This document shows, one piece after another, positions 1 through 10,954 of a stretch of DNA of 64,000 bases; position 1 is the first letter of the stretch, and the number at the start of each line of letters is the position of its first letter. Source of the stretch: JBDHTQ01 sp039808765 (lineage in GTDB: Bacteria; Pseudomonadota; Alphaproteobacteria; UBA2400); the NCBI GenBank assembly GCA_039808765.1, contig JBDHTQ010000009.1, forward strand, positions 24,208 through 88,207. The letters run 5' to 3'. The position numbers were made by a program, and so were the translations under genes. Below the pieces are notes generated by a model, which saw nothing but the letters and a program-made list of their open reading frames with translations, did no database searches and was not told the DNA's origin.

Positions 1-2
1 AA

Positions 3-1397
3 CTCAATCCCCATGCGGGCATCATTCAAGGACTGCCGACGATCATCGGGGCAAAAAGTTTTTTTGCACGTTCACAGCAATTTGCTGTCCGCCTTTACGG
101 TCCGTTGATTGCAGCAGGGATCAATTTTTGGCATTTAGGTGATGGCAATTATTGGGGTCATAACGCGATCATTAACGTGGCCTTTTTTGCGCAACAATGC
201 GGGTTGCCTAATTTGCCCGGTGCGCCGCCTTTCGGGGGGCATATTCTCAGCCATGATTTTATTGAGGCAGCTTTGATTCGGCGGGGGGGGTGGCGGGTGT
301 GGCTCGTGGGAGAAATACCTGGCTGCTATGAACAAATGCCAGCATCCATCATTGAAAACGGTAAGCGAGAAAGACGATGGGTGCAGGGTAATTTACAGCA
401 TATGAAAATTCTTTTTGCTCACGGGCTGCATCCAATGAGTCGCATTCACCTTCTGATGGGAATTGTGGCGTTTAAAGTCTCAATTCTAAGTCTTCTATTT
501 TTAACAGTGGGATTGGCGTCATCAATGTATGCCCAATTTGTTCCTCCAAGCTATTTTCCCGCGTACAAAACCCTGTTTCCTGCGTGGCCGATTTTTAATG
601 GTGACTTGGCCTTGTCGCTTTTGGCTGGCACCATCGTTATGCTGACGCTGCCCAAAATTTTAGCCATTCTTTTGCGCATGGGAAAACAATCACGTTTATA
701 TGGTGGGCGATTTAAACTGTTTTTGAGTTTTATGCTGGAGCATATTTTTACGGTTTTTATTGCGCCGATGCTTATGCTGATTCATGCGGGGTTTGTGGTC
801 GATGTTTTCCGCCGCCGTGATTCAGGGTGGGGTAAACAAAATCGCGGTGATGCTGATACATCGTGGGGAGAGGCCTATCGCATTCATCGCTACCATACAT
901 TGTTCGGTATGGTTTTGGGTGTGATGGGGTGGTACTTGGCTTCGTCCCTGTTTTGGTGGATTTCGCCGGTCGTGATTGGGTCCGTTTTTTCAATTCCACT
1001 ATCAGTTTTTTCCTCTCGTGTGAGCTGGGGGCAAGGTTTGCGTCGCGCAGGTATTTTTGTTATTCCAGAAGAAACAAATCCGCCGCAGGAGTGGACTGAT
1101 TCCTTGGTTCATGAAGAAAATCTCACTCCTTTTTTACCAAAAGGATGTGGAGCATTAGGGGATATTACTCCTGTTTTATCTGACCCACATGTGAATGCCT
1201 TGCATCTTTCGCTTCTGCCAAGCAACAGCATGACGTATTGTGATTTAGACGAGTTGGCCAAAGCCCGACGTAAGCTGGCTCTTGGGCTTAAAGGAGAATA
1301 TGTTCCTCCATTATCAAGTGCAGAACGCTATGCGCTGATGTTTGATCGCGAAACACTTGAACGTCTGCCTTTGGGGGTGTCACCAAAGCTACCTTGA
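3..1397 (+). CDS. mdoH: Glucan biosynthesis glucosyltransferase H (OpgH/MdoH), C-terminal part
   Basis: The reading frame is open from the window edge (about 464 codons seen), so the N-terminus and the DxD catalytic aspartates lie outside. OpgH is an inner-membrane GT2 enzyme that makes the backbone of osmoregulated periplasmic glucans from UDP-glucose. Seen here are the family stretches NYWGHNAI, LPGAPPFGG and ILSHDFIEAAL, and the RRWVQGN block that matches the QxxRW-type site of processive GT2 enzymes. Several hydrophobic segments follow, then a hydrophilic tail of about 120 residues. Two acyltransferase genes follow at once on the same strand and may decorate the glucan (inference). Family assignment is confident; only the truncation limits it. 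Confidence 0.9.
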   Translation, partial: LNPHAGIIQGLPTIIGAKSFFARSQQFAVRLYGPLIAAGINFWHLGDGNYWGHNAIINVAFFAQQCGLPNLPGAPPFGGHILSHDFIEAALIRRGGWRVWLVGEIPGCYEQMPASIIENGKRERRWVQGNLQHMKILFAHGLHPMSRIHLLMGIVAFKVSILSLLFLTVGLASSMYAQFVPPSYFPAYKTLFPAWPIFNGDLALSLLAGTIVMLTLPKILAILLRMGKQSRLYGGRFKLFLSFMLEHIFTVFIAPMLMLIHAGFVVDVFRRRDSGWGKQNRGDADTSWGEAYRIHRYHTLFGMVLGVMGWYLASSLFWWISPVVIGSVFSIPLSVFSSRVSWGQGLRRAGIFVIPEETNPPQEWTDSLVHEENLTPFLPKGCGALGDITPVLSDPHVNALHLSLLPSNSMTYCDLDELAKARRKLALGLKGEYVPPLSSAERYALMFDRETLERLPLGVSPKLP

Positions 1398-1419
1398 TGA
1401 ATTTAATGAAAGAAGATCG

Positions 1420-2511
1420 ATGATAGTGCCTGTTGTTCTTAAGCTTGAAACCTTACAGGTTATGCGTGGTCTTGCGGCACTTATGGTTGTGCTCTTTCAC
1501 ATGGAGGTTTCTATCTGGCCTGGTATTTTTCACATTTCGCAACCCTTCTTTAGTGGGTTTGAAATGGGATCGGCGGGTGTAGAAGTTTTTTTTGTAATCA
1601 GTGGTTTCATCATGTGGCATATTCATCATGATGATTGGGGGCTGGCGCAAAAATTTCTCCCGTTTCTTTACAAACGTGCGACGCGCATTTATCCACTCTA
1701 CCTTTTTGTGTTTGGCATAACGGTATTTTTTTACTTTCTTTTTCCTGCTTTTGGATCGGCGCGAGCGCAACATTGGGGATCCGTTTTATACGATGCTGCA
1801 CTTTTGCCGACAGAAGGCTATCCACTTCTCGTGGTGGCATGGACACTTCAGTATGAAATGTTTTTTTACATGATGTTCGCCATCTCACTTTTGAATCGCT
1901 ACTGGGGAGTCATGTTGGCGGGAATGTGGATGTTGGGTTGTACGATCAATCTTTTTATGCATACCCAAAACTTCTGGCTCGCATTTTTTTTCTCACCTTT
2001 AAATTTTTTGTTTGTGCTGGGTTGCCTTGCTGCACAAATTGTTCAAACCCGTCGATTGGTTTTTCCACACATTATTGGCATCATGGGTGTGATTCTGTTT
2101 TTTGTGATTGGTATCAATAAAACCTTTCATCTTCTTACGATCGATGATGGGCTGCAATCGCTTTTATATGGTGTGGTCACGTGTATGATATTTGGATTTA
2201 TTCAAGTGGAAGAAAAAATTAATTTTAAGAATTACTTTTTTAGACCTTTTGTTCTGATGGGGACAATAAGCTATTCGCTTTATCTTGTGCATTGTCTTGC
2301 CATGACAGTTTTTGGATTAATTTTGATCAAGTTCTCACTTGTCCAATATGTGCCGCTGTGCGTTTTGTTTTTTCTTCCGCCAATTGCGGCACTTATGAGC
2401 GGGTTGATGTGTTTTTGGTGGGTTGAGCATCCACTTCAGCGTTTTTTCAAAGGTCTTGGGGAAAAATTTTTTTCTTGTGAAGGTGGGCGTTTCAGCCATC
2501 GTCCTCTCTAA
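1420..2511 (+). CDS. Acyltransferase-3 family membrane protein (OafA/OpgC-like), copy 1
   Basis: About 363 residues with some ten hydrophobic segments. The N-terminal signature RGLAALMVVLFH (conserved Arg and His) and VEVFFVISGFIMWH place it in the acyltransferase-3 family, whose members O-acylate sugars of glucans, O-antigens or exopolysaccharides in the inner membrane. The ATG at 1420 is chosen because the family signature begins within 20 codons of it and a purine-rich GAAAGAAG precedes it; an upstream in-frame ATG would overlap mdoH. It lies 22 bp after mdoH, so an operon is likely. Acyl group and acceptor cannot be read from the sequence; succinylation of periplasmic glucan as by OpgC is a guess from context. 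Confidence 0.82.
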   Translation: MIVPVVLKLETLQVMRGLAALMVVLFHMEVSIWPGIFHISQPFFSGFEMGSAGVEVFFVISGFIMWHIHHDDWGLAQKFLPFLYKRATRIYPLYLFVFGITVFFYFLFPAFGSARAQHWGSVLYDAALLPTEGYPLLVVAWTLQYEMFFYMMFAISLLNRYWGVMLAGMWMLGCTINLFMHTQNFWLAFFFSPLNFLFVLGCLAAQIVQTRRLVFPHIIGIMGVILFFVIGINKTFHLLTIDDGLQSLLYGVVTCMIFGFIQVEEKINFKNYFFRPFVLMGTISYSLYLVHCLAMTVFGLILIKFSLVQYVPLCVLFFLPPIAALMSGLMCFWWVEHPLQRFFKGLGEKFFSCEGGRFSHRPL

Positions 2512-2603
2512 GAGAGGTTAGGGCTGCGTGAAAACGACATTATCCAGCCTTGTATTTATAAGATATTCGCGCGTAAAGTACCTGAGTTTATCGGGAATTG
2601 AGA

Positions 2604-3679
2604 ATGCAAAAACTTGAGTCAGTTCAGATTATGCGCGCGATTGCTGCTTTGCTGGTTGTATTTTTTCATGCACACGGTTATGTTTTGCCGCAAAAGCTGC
2701 ATATCAGCGAACCGCTTTTTTATGGGTTCAGCATGGGGTATGCGGGAGTGGAAATTTTTTTTGTGATTAGCGGTTTTATTATGTGGCACATTCACCGTTT
2801 GGATGTGGGGCAGCCAGCGCGGGCATGGAATTTTATATATAAACGTTTAACGCGCATTTATCCTATCTTTTTGATGATTTATGCGACACTCATTGCATTG
2901 TACTGGCTTTTCCCTGGTCACGGCCCTGACAGTGCGAAAGATCTGACTCACGTCCTTGTGAGTGCTACTCTTTTGCCTACACCCTATTCTCCGGTGATGG
3001 TCGTCGCTTGGACGTTGCAGTTTGAGATGTTTTTTTACATGCTTTTTACGTTCCTTATTCTTTCTAAAAAGATTGGTGGCGCAGTCATTGCATTGTGGGT
3101 GATGGGATGCATCATCAATGTGTTTTGTAATTGGCAGAGTTTTCCTGCGTCGTTTCTTTTTTCCGCGTATCATTTTCTTTTTTTAATGGGAGTCGCTGGA
3201 GCTGAGCTTTTGCGGATGCGGCGTTTGCCGAGACCTTTTTTGATCGGATTATGTGGATGCCTGCTTTTTTTAACAATCGGGTTGATTGAAGCATATAATG
3301 TGGTGGTCTGGTACAAACCGCTCCGCACAATTTTATATGGATTTTCTGCCTTTATGATGTTGGCATTTGTGCAAAGTGAAAAGCAAGAGGCTCGTCGGGG
3401 GGCTGTTTACCGTGCCTTTGTTGTGCTTGGATTTGCCAGTTATTCTCTTTATTTGTTACATAGCCTGATTATGACGATTACAGGTGAATTAATGGAAAAG
3501 GGTGGAATTATCTTTTTGTTGCCCAAGTGGGTGCTTTTTCTTATTCCGCCCGCCCTCGCGATATTTGGTTCGTTGATCTTTTACATGCTCATAGAAAGGC
3601 GCTTGCAAGATTTTTTCAAGCGCATGCAGCCGAAAAAGAGATTGCCCATGACAGCTGCGTTGAAAAACGTGGAAAACGT

Positions 3680-3683
<4 letters not shown>
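2604..3683 (+). CDS. Acyltransferase-3 family membrane protein, copy 2
   Basis: About 359 residues and a clear paralogue of the preceding gene: both have the R-x-(I/L)AALxVVxFH opening, a HIS-P-F-x-G-F stretch, AGVEIFFVISGFIMWHIH and YKRLTRIYP at the same places. This indicates tandem duplication followed by divergence. The start is taken at ATG 2604; an in-frame TTG lies two codons earlier. The gene sits 92 bp after copy 1, and its last four bases overlap the convergent lepA gene. Likely an inner-membrane O-acyltransferase of a cell-surface glycan; substrate unknown. Confidence 0.82.
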
Positions 3684-5482
<1,799 letters not shown>

Positions 5483-5490
5483 GGTGCCGG

Positions 5491-5519
5491 ACCATACCGA
5501 TTTGTTGATCTTTTATCAA
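5491..5519 (-). promoter_or_regulatory. Predicted lepA promoter
   Basis: On the minus strand, -35 TTGATA (5514-5519), a 17-bp spacer, and -10 TATGGT (5491-5496). The expected transcription start is near 5484, about two bases before the lepA ATG at 5482, so the mRNA could be leaderless or nearly so. Confidence 0.5.
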
Positions 5520-5618
5520 TCCCCAGTTTGTTCGTTGTTTTCGATTAAATGGATAAAATTAATCAATTTAACTAATGATCAGTGGTTTGTTATGATAAAA
5601 AGTATGGAGGGTATTGAG

Positions 5619-5846
5619 ATGAAAACATTGTTAAAAACAACAACATATTGCTGTATGCATTTTGCTGTTGCGTTGTTTGTTGCTTATGCGGTCACCCGTA
5701 ATTGGCAAGTGGCGACGACCATTTCAGTGATTGAGCCACTGGTGCAGACGTTTTTCTTTTTCTGGCATGAGCTGGCATGGCAGGGCAAGCTACGCTTGAC
5801 ACCACGTGCGACAGGATGTCATATGGGGACAACAATTTCCCCTTAA
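5619..5846 (+). CDS. DUF2061 small membrane protein
   Basis: 75 residues. The sequence KTLLKTTTYCCMHF, a hydrophobic stretch, then VATTISVIEPLVQTFFFFWHELAW matches the DUF2061 pattern: a short helix-rich membrane protein with a conserved HE-x-x-W near the end. Function is unknown. The ATG at 5619 is preferred over ATGs at 5592 and 5604 because GGAGGG lies six bases before it. The Fe-S carrier gene starts 13 bp downstream, so the two may be cotranscribed. Confidence 0.7.
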   Translation: MKTLLKTTTYCCMHFAVALFVAYAVTRNWQVATTISVIEPLVQTFFFFWHELAWQGKLRLTPRATGCHMGTTISP

Positions 5847-5859
5847 TGATCGGAATGCA

Positions 5860-6189
5860 ATGACAGAGATCAATCTTCCTCTCGTGATAACACCTTCTGC
5901 TTTGAACAAAATCCAAGCGTTACTTAAAGCAACTGAAGATCAGAAGGCTTTTCGTGTGGCTGTGCAGGGTGGCGGGTGTGCAGGTTACCAATATGAGTTC
6001 GGTCTTGTCGCGACTTTAAATGCAGATGATGAATTGCTTGAGGGTGTTGTGGTGGTTGATGCTGTTTCTCGTCCGTTTTTGTTGGGAGCAACCCTTGATT
6101 ATGTCGATGAATTGGGGGGCAGTTTCTTCAAGGTGATTCAGCCTAGTGCTTCATCTACATGCGGGTGCGGTAACTCTTTTTCCATGTAA
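5860..6189 (+). CDS. erpA: A-type iron-sulfur cluster carrier (HesB/IscA/ErpA family)
   Basis: 109 residues. The three conserved cysteines that bind the cluster are visible in GGGCAGYQYEF and in CGCGNSF at the C-terminus, and the LDYVDEL-GSFFKV block is typical. The protein receives Fe-S clusters from a scaffold and hands them to apo-enzymes in the cytoplasm. The start at ATG 5860 gives the usual family length; the upstream in-frame extension has no similarity. It is followed 13 bp later by the exonuclease III gene. ErpA and IscA are hard to tell apart without alignment; the extended N-terminus and pattern favour ErpA. Confidence 0.88.
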   Translation: MTEINLPLVITPSALNKIQALLKATEDQKAFRVAVQGGGCAGYQYEFGLVATLNADDELLEGVVVVDAVSRPFLLGATLDYVDELGGSFFKVIQPSASSTCGCGNSFSM

Positions 6190-6202
6190 TGAGGTTGTTT
6201 GC

Positions 6203-6970
6203 GTGAAAGTCGCCACGTTTAACGTCAACTCAATTAGGGCTCGTTTGCCCAATGTGCTGCGCTGGATTGAAGCGGTAAAGCCGGATGTGTTGATGATGCA
6301 GGAAATAAAGGTCGTTAACGACGATTTTCCCCGCCAAGAGTTGGAGAATGCTGGGTATACATTATTTATCCATGGGCAAAAAAGCTATAATGGCGTAGCG
6401 ATTGCGACCCGACAAAACGCGCGTGAGGTGAATAACAGTATTTTGCTTGACGATGCACTGGCCCGCTACCTTGAGATAGAGATTGAGGGTGTTCATTATA
6501 TCAATATTTATGCTCCGAATGGTAATCCTGTAGAGAGCGAAAAGTTTCCTTACAAATTAAAGTGGTTAGAGGCGCTTTTGCACCGTGCAAAAGCACTGTT
6601 GGATGAGGAAACGCCTTTTTTGATTGGCGGTGATTTTAATATCATTCCTGAGGATGAAGACTGTTACGACCCCGCGGCTTGGGCGGATGATGCTTTGTTT
6701 CAGCCCGAAGCCCGACGGCTGTGGCGGCGTCTGAAAAATCTCGGTTTAACGGATGCGTATCGTGCATTGCACTCAAGCGAAAAAGAGGCCTATACATTTT
6801 GGGATTACCAAGGGGGATCATGGCCGCGTAACCGCGGGATTCGCATTGATCATTTTCTGCTCTCGCCGCAACTGGCCGACCGTTTGTTAACATGTGTGAT
6901 CGATAAATCTCCACGGGGAGAGGAAAAAGCGTCAGACCACACCCCGCTCGTGGTCGATTTTGTGCCATAG
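6203..6970 (+). CDS. xthA: Exodeoxyribonuclease III (AP endonuclease, Xth family)
   Basis: 255 residues. Cuts DNA 5' of abasic sites and acts as a 3'-5' exonuclease in base-excision repair. The opening VATFNVNSIRARLP, the metal-binding Glu in MQEIKV, GGDFNI, and the catalytic SDHTPLVVDF at the C-terminus are all present. The start is a GTG at 6203, just before the conserved VATFNVNS, with TGAGGTTG as a weak ribosome site; no ATG fits. The open frame upstream overlaps erpA and carries no family sequence. Confidence 0.93.
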   Translation: MKVATFNVNSIRARLPNVLRWIEAVKPDVLMMQEIKVVNDDFPRQELENAGYTLFIHGQKSYNGVAIATRQNAREVNNSILLDDALARYLEIEIEGVHYINIYAPNGNPVESEKFPYKLKWLEALLHRAKALLDEETPFLIGGDFNIIPEDEDCYDPAAWADDALFQPEARRLWRRLKNLGLTDAYRALHSSEKEAYTFWDYQGGSWPRNRGIRIDHFLLSPQLADRLLTCVIDKSPRGEEKASDHTPLVVDFVP

Positions 6971-7040
6971 CGGGCACAAAAAAATAAAAGTTGTGGACAA
7001 AATTACAGGACAATTGACTTTTGCTTGCCGCTTTGTCGAT

Positions 7041-8465
7041 ATGCGCAACATGAATACTCGTCGTTCCACACATATCCTTGCCACACTCGGCCCTGCGTCT
7101 GGTACCAAGGAAAAAATCCGTCCGCTGGTTGATGCCGGCGCGGATGTCTTTCGTCTTAACTTCAGCCATGGGTCTCATGAAGATCACGGCGCGCGCCTTA
7201 AAGCCATTCGCGAGATCGAAGCAGAAGTGGGTTATCCGCTGCCGGTTCTGGCTGACCTGCAAGGGCCGAAGCTGCGCCTCGGCAAATTCGAGAATGGCAG
7301 CATTGCGGTAAAACCTGGCGATAAAATTCGCCTCGACCTTGATCCTGCCCTTGGAAATCAAGAGCGCGTACAGATGCCTCATCCCGAAATTTTTGCGGCC
7401 CTAGTGCCTGAAAGCACCTTACTGGTGGATGATGGTAAAGTGCGTTTGCGTGTTGATGTTTGCAGCAAAGAGCATGCCGACTGTACCGTTATTGCGGGAA
7501 CGAAATTGATGGACCGCAAGGGTGTGAACGTACCCGATGTGGTTTTGCCGATTCCGGCATTGACTGAAAAGGATCGGGCGGATTTGAACTATGCGTTGAG
7601 CGTAGGGGTTGACTTTATCGCTCTTTCTTTTGTGCAAAAACCAGAAGACGTGAGCGAAGCCCGTGAGTTGATTGGCGATCGCGCATGGATTATCAGCAAG
7701 ATTGAAAAACCGTCAGCTGTTGACGCGCTTGAAGAAATTGTTGCGCTATCGGATGCGGTGATGGTGGCGCGGGGTGATTTGGGCGTTGAAATGTTGCCCG
7801 AAGAAGTGCCGGCTATCCAAAAACGCATTATCCGCACCTGCCGCGCTCAAGGGAAGCCGGTGATTGTGGCAACACAAATGCTTGAATCCATGATTTCCGC
7901 GCCTACTCCCACCCGAGCGGAAGCTTCGGACGTGGCCAATGCTGTGTTTGATGGAACGGATGCCGTGATGCTTTCTGCTGAAACCGCATCGGGTGATTAT
8001 CCGGTCGAAGCGGTGACGATGATGGACCGCATTTGCCGTCAGGCTGAATCTGATCCGGCTTTCCGCTCCATTTCGGGTGCGGTAGTGCTGGGGCACGAGA
8101 GTACTGGGTCCGATGCCATTACAGCAGCGGCCAGCATGGTTGCCGATACAGTTGAGGCCGCCGCGATTGTGACGTTCACAACATCGGGTGCAACAACATT
8201 GCGCACATCGCGCGAGCGTCCGCAGGTGCCTGTTCTTTGCTTGGCACCCACTATCGAGACTGTGCGTCGTGTTAGCTTGGGTTATGGTGTGCGTGCCGTG
8301 CATCTGCCCGGTGTTAAAACATTCTCGGAAACCGTTGATGCTGCGCTGCGGATTGCCCGCGAGATCGGGATGGCTGAAAGCGGTCAAAAACTGGTGATCA
8401 CGGCGGGCGTTCCTTTTGGCACCCCCGGCAGCACCAATACATTGCGTATCGCTGAGGTCGCTTAA
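7041..8465 (+). CDS. pyk: Pyruvate kinase
   Basis: About 474 residues, the normal bacterial length. Converts phosphoenolpyruvate and ADP to pyruvate and ATP, the last step of glycolysis. Motifs seen: ILATLGPAS at the N-terminus, RLNFSHG, the active-site ISKIEKPSAVD, MVARGDLGVE, and the C-terminal regulatory domain ending in GSTNTLRI. ATG 7041 is used; ATG 7050 is also possible. With pfkA at 37107 and pflB at 49566 it indicates a working lower glycolysis. The next gene starts one base after the stop codon. Confidence 0.96.
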   Translation: MRNMNTRRSTHILATLGPASGTKEKIRPLVDAGADVFRLNFSHGSHEDHGARLKAIREIEAEVGYPLPVLADLQGPKLRLGKFENGSIAVKPGDKIRLDLDPALGNQERVQMPHPEIFAALVPESTLLVDDGKVRLRVDVCSKEHADCTVIAGTKLMDRKGVNVPDVVLPIPALTEKDRADLNYALSVGVDFIALSFVQKPEDVSEARELIGDRAWIISKIEKPSAVDALEEIVALSDAVMVARGDLGVEMLPEEVPAIQKRIIRTCRAQGKPVIVATQMLESMISAPTPTRAEASDVANAVFDGTDAVMLSAETASGDYPVEAVTMMDRICRQAESDPAFRSISGAVVLGHESTGSDAITAAASMVADTVEAAAIVTFTTSGATTLRTSRERPQVPVLCLAPTIETVRRVSLGYGVRAVHLPGVKTFSETVDAALRIAREIGMAESGQKLVITAGVPFGTPGSTNTLRIAEVA

Positions 8466-8466
8466 A

Positions 8467-8751
8467 ATGTCGGGCAACGGTTTTTCACTCGTTTATCTGA
8501 TTGCCGTTGCCCTACTTTTTTTACCTATGGCGTTTTTCGTGATGCGCCAACCCGGCGCTTTGCGAAATGTGGCATTGTGGGTTCTGGCTTTTGCCGTCTT
8601 GATGTGGGGCTACCATTTTGTTGTTGAGGTGCCCCAGCAAAAAGCGCTTGAGGCGCAACAAGGAACCTCTTCTGACGAGAAAGAATCTGGTCCTGCTTCT
8701 CCCGAATCCCTCGCCCCGCGCTCGTCGGATAGCCCGGTGAGGAATCTCTAA
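8467..8751 (+). CDS. Small two-helix membrane protein of unknown function
   Basis: 94 residues. Two hydrophobic stretches (about residues 7-26 and 33-52) are followed by a polar tail rich in Ser, Glu and Pro. The ATG follows the pyk stop codon by one base, so the two are almost certainly cotranscribed and translationally coupled. No family was recognised. A bidirectional terminator lies downstream at 8899. Confidence 0.6.
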   Translation: MSGNGFSLVYLIAVALLFLPMAFFVMRQPGALRNVALWVLAFAVLMWGYHFVVEVPQQKALEAQQGTSSDEKESGPASPESLAPRSSDSPVRNL

Positions 8752-8898
8752 TCTTGAGGCGCGTTTTATAACGAGCAATCCTCTTCATTGCGTACTCTCA
8801 ACCCATGAATTGCCTATACAAAATCGAGTGCGCCTCTCTCAAAGACATGCGCACTCAGTTTTTATTGCTTTAGCGCAAAGACAACGCACAAAGAAAAA

Positions 8899-8940
8899 CC
8901 CCCGCTAGACGATAAAATATCGCTAGAGGGGGGTATACGG
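8899..8940. terminator. Bidirectional rho-independent terminator
   Basis: A long hairpin with arms CCCCC-GCTAG and CTAG-GGGGG, with a run of A on its left and TATACGG then T8 on its right. It can end both the pyk operon (plus strand) and the convergent gene that stops at 8954 (minus strand). Confidence 0.8.
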
Positions 8941-8953
8941 TTTTTTTTGCGCT

Positions 8954-10633
8954 TTAACTGCGTAGAGGAGCGCTGAGAGAGACAAGGCGCGCTTTTTTAT
9001 GGCCTTCTGGTGTGTGGCCCGGCAGCATTTCCACCTTACAGCTGGGTGATGTGCCTTGGCAGGCATGGGTAACGATATCAGGAAGGGTTGCTTTGTCGAC
9101 TGTTACGTGCAAGACAGTGCCCTCATCTAGCGGCTTGTTATTATTATAATAAACACCAGCGTAGCAAGTCATGGTTGTAGCGTTTGGATCTTGGCCTTGA
9201 AGCTGGTTAAAAGCGGTGGCGAGCGCAGCAGACGAATCTTGCAAAGCAAAATCAGGGCCGCACCCGGGACCGTTTTCAGGGATGTTGAAGTTTAGCACAA
9301 TCCCTGAAAATATCTGCGCAGGCGGAGGAGCAGGTTCAGGGGTTATGGGAGCGACGAGTTGTGGTTGCTGAGTTGGTTGGTGTGTCTTCTGATGATACGA
9401 GAGTAATTGCGTTGCGGCGTTTGCCACATCGGGGCGGGGGTCCTTTGCGAACGCTTGAACGGTTGATAAAAATTGCGGAATGATTGTCGCTGGAGCGCGG
9501 TAATTGATAATATCAAGCGTTTTACAGATCACCATTTCACTGGGGTGTTGCAGGCCAAGCCCTAAGATGGTTGCGACATCAAGGTCAGACAGACCTTGCT
9601 TATAAAGTAATGTATAATCAATTACTTTTAACGCCTCCAGAGCAATGTCATCAGGACCTTGGACACATCTTTTTATCGTTGGCATGAATAGGTATGTCTC
9701 ATCACTGCTGCTCATCGCGCTAAGTGCGAGGGCCGCTTTTTTAGGATCAGTGGCAAAATTTTCAGCTGCCCGTGTGAGTAGCGCAAAAAACGGCTTTTTT
9801 TCATGACTCCTGCCTATCGTCGAAAAGGCAAGAGTCTGAATGGAGTCCTCGGGATAATTTGTTGCAGCGCTTACAACAGGTATAAAAGCTGGTGGAATTT
9901 TATTAGTATAATGTGCGTTCCAATCTATGACTCGAATTGCCGACCGGGCGATTCTAGGGATTGCGGTTTGTTGTAACGCATCGCAAATAGGATTATAAAA
10001 CACCATCAGATTTGGTGCATATTTCATTGCCTCGAAGGCTGCACACGCAAGGTCGGGCCTTGAATGATCCGCTGCGCAGGTTATGATGTCAGTAATAAAT
10101 GGAATGAAATTTTTACGGGTGATTGCTCCCAAAGCCGATGTGATTGTAGGGTCGTCATTACTCTTTAAAAGCTCTAAAATAACCCCCGTAAAAAGGGTCG
10201 CATCAGTCTTTCTTTTGGGGGTGTGTGAATAATGTGATGCTAGAGTCTGCGCGCATGCTCTTCTTAGTTCGACGCGGTTGCCCGGCGCCGCGTGCTTGGC
10301 GATCATTGGCGCAAAAGGGGTAAGGTCGTCTGTATTCCATAATGCTTTAATGGCGGCGCATTGCAGCGGCAGTGATGAGGAGCTGGCAACTGTTTGTAGC
10401 TCACTAAAAAAATCAATTTTTGCGGTGTGGTACGTTGTTGCCTCAATGGCAGCTCTGATCACAGAAGGATCGCTTGCAAGGGTTAGACAATCGCGCACAT
10501 CTTGAATTTGTTGGGCGGTCAAACCACTCGGATGTATCATCAAAGCTGCATGTCCGATGTCTGCTAAATCCTTAACAGCTTGAGCTGTTGGCCTTAAATA
10601 AAGAGGAAGGGGGTTGTTTGGCGCTGTTGGCAT
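8954..10633 (-). CDS. Helical-repeat (HEAT-like) protein with cysteine-containing C-terminal domain, unknown function
   Basis: 559 residues. Residues of about 20-420 form repeated amphipathic helices of the HEAT/ARM kind, with recurring blocks such as ALGAITRKN, ALSAMSSSD and ALKVIDYTL. A Pro/Gln-rich linker (about 425-450, with APPPAQ) leads to a C-terminal region of about 110 residues containing cysteines in GPGCGPDF, MTCYAG, HACQG and PSCKVE. There is no signal peptide, so it is probably cytoplasmic, though disulfide-type cysteines would suggest otherwise. HEAT-type arrays bind other proteins; the partner is unknown. It is a single gene between the pyk operon and lysS. No named family was recognised. 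Confidence 0.6.
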   Translation of the reverse strand: MPTAPNNPLPLYLRPTAQAVKDLADIGHAALMIHPSGLTAQQIQDVRDCLTLASDPSVIRAAIEATTYHTAKIDFFSELQTVASSSSLPLQCAAIKALWNTDDLTPFAPMIAKHAAPGNRVELRRACAQTLASHYSHTPKRKTDATLFTGVILELLKSNDDPTITSALGAITRKNFIPFITDIITCAADHSRPDLACAAFEAMKYAPNLMVFYNPICDALQQTAIPRIARSAIRVIDWNAHYTNKIPPAFIPVVSAATNYPEDSIQTLAFSTIGRSHEKKPFFALLTRAAENFATDPKKAALALSAMSSSDETYLFMPTIKRCVQGPDDIALEALKVIDYTLLYKQGLSDLDVATILGLGLQHPSEMVICKTLDIINYRAPATIIPQFLSTVQAFAKDPRPDVANAATQLLSYHQKTHQPTQQPQLVAPITPEPAPPPAQIFSGIVLNFNIPENGPGCGPDFALQDSSAALATAFNQLQGQDPNATTMTCYAGVYYNNNKPLDEGTVLHVTVDKATLPDIVTHACQGTSPSCKVEMLPGHTPEGHKKARLVSLSAPLRS

Positions 10634-10889
10634 GGCTAGGCCCGTTGTTAAAATGGTTAATAAAATATAACGAATGCTGTTTTAGCATTTTGGGGGGTGC
10701 AAGAACAACTCATATTTAACTAAAAGCGGTAACATCGTTCCAGAAGTTAAATGCACTTATTAAAGGGAGCGCACCAATCTTCTGTGTGGATAAAGCGAAT
10801 GCTCTCGTAAGATGATTCAACACGATGCTGCTTTAATTTTTTAATTCGCTTGGGATGCCGCGCCGTATTTGTTTTGGCATGAACAGAAA
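10634..10889. other. Intergenic region without a recognised gene
   Basis: About 260 bp between the helical-repeat gene and the lysS terminator. It is AT-rich, has one short hairpin (AATGCT-N5-AGCATT, 10673-10689) and probably holds the promoter of the minus-strand gene. No tRNA or known small RNA was recognised. Confidence 0.4.
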
Positions 10890-10893
10890 AAAA

Positions 10894-10917
10894 GACCCGA
10901 TTTCTCGGGCCTTTTTA
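10894..10917 (-). terminator. lysS terminator
   Basis: On the minus strand, a CCCGA-loop-TCGGG hairpin is followed by a run of seven T (A-run at 10887-10893 on the plus strand). It lies about 40 bp past the lysS stop. Confidence 0.75.
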
Positions 10918-10954
10918 GTCGTATTAGCGCTTTAGTCGGCGCTAATTCAATGCA

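Noticed and set aside
5505..5519. FNR/ANR-like box TTGAT-N5-ATCAA upstream of lepA
   Set aside because: The spacer is five bases rather than four, which breaks the half-site phasing, and the sequence is accounted for by the lepA -35 region.
6642..7382. 246-codon minus-strand frame opposite xthA and pyk
   Set aside because: Overlaps two well-supported genes and shows no family pattern; a chance antisense frame.
7746..8477. 243-codon minus-strand frame opposite pyk
   Set aside because: His/Arg-rich composition typical of antisense translation of a real gene; pyk is unambiguous.
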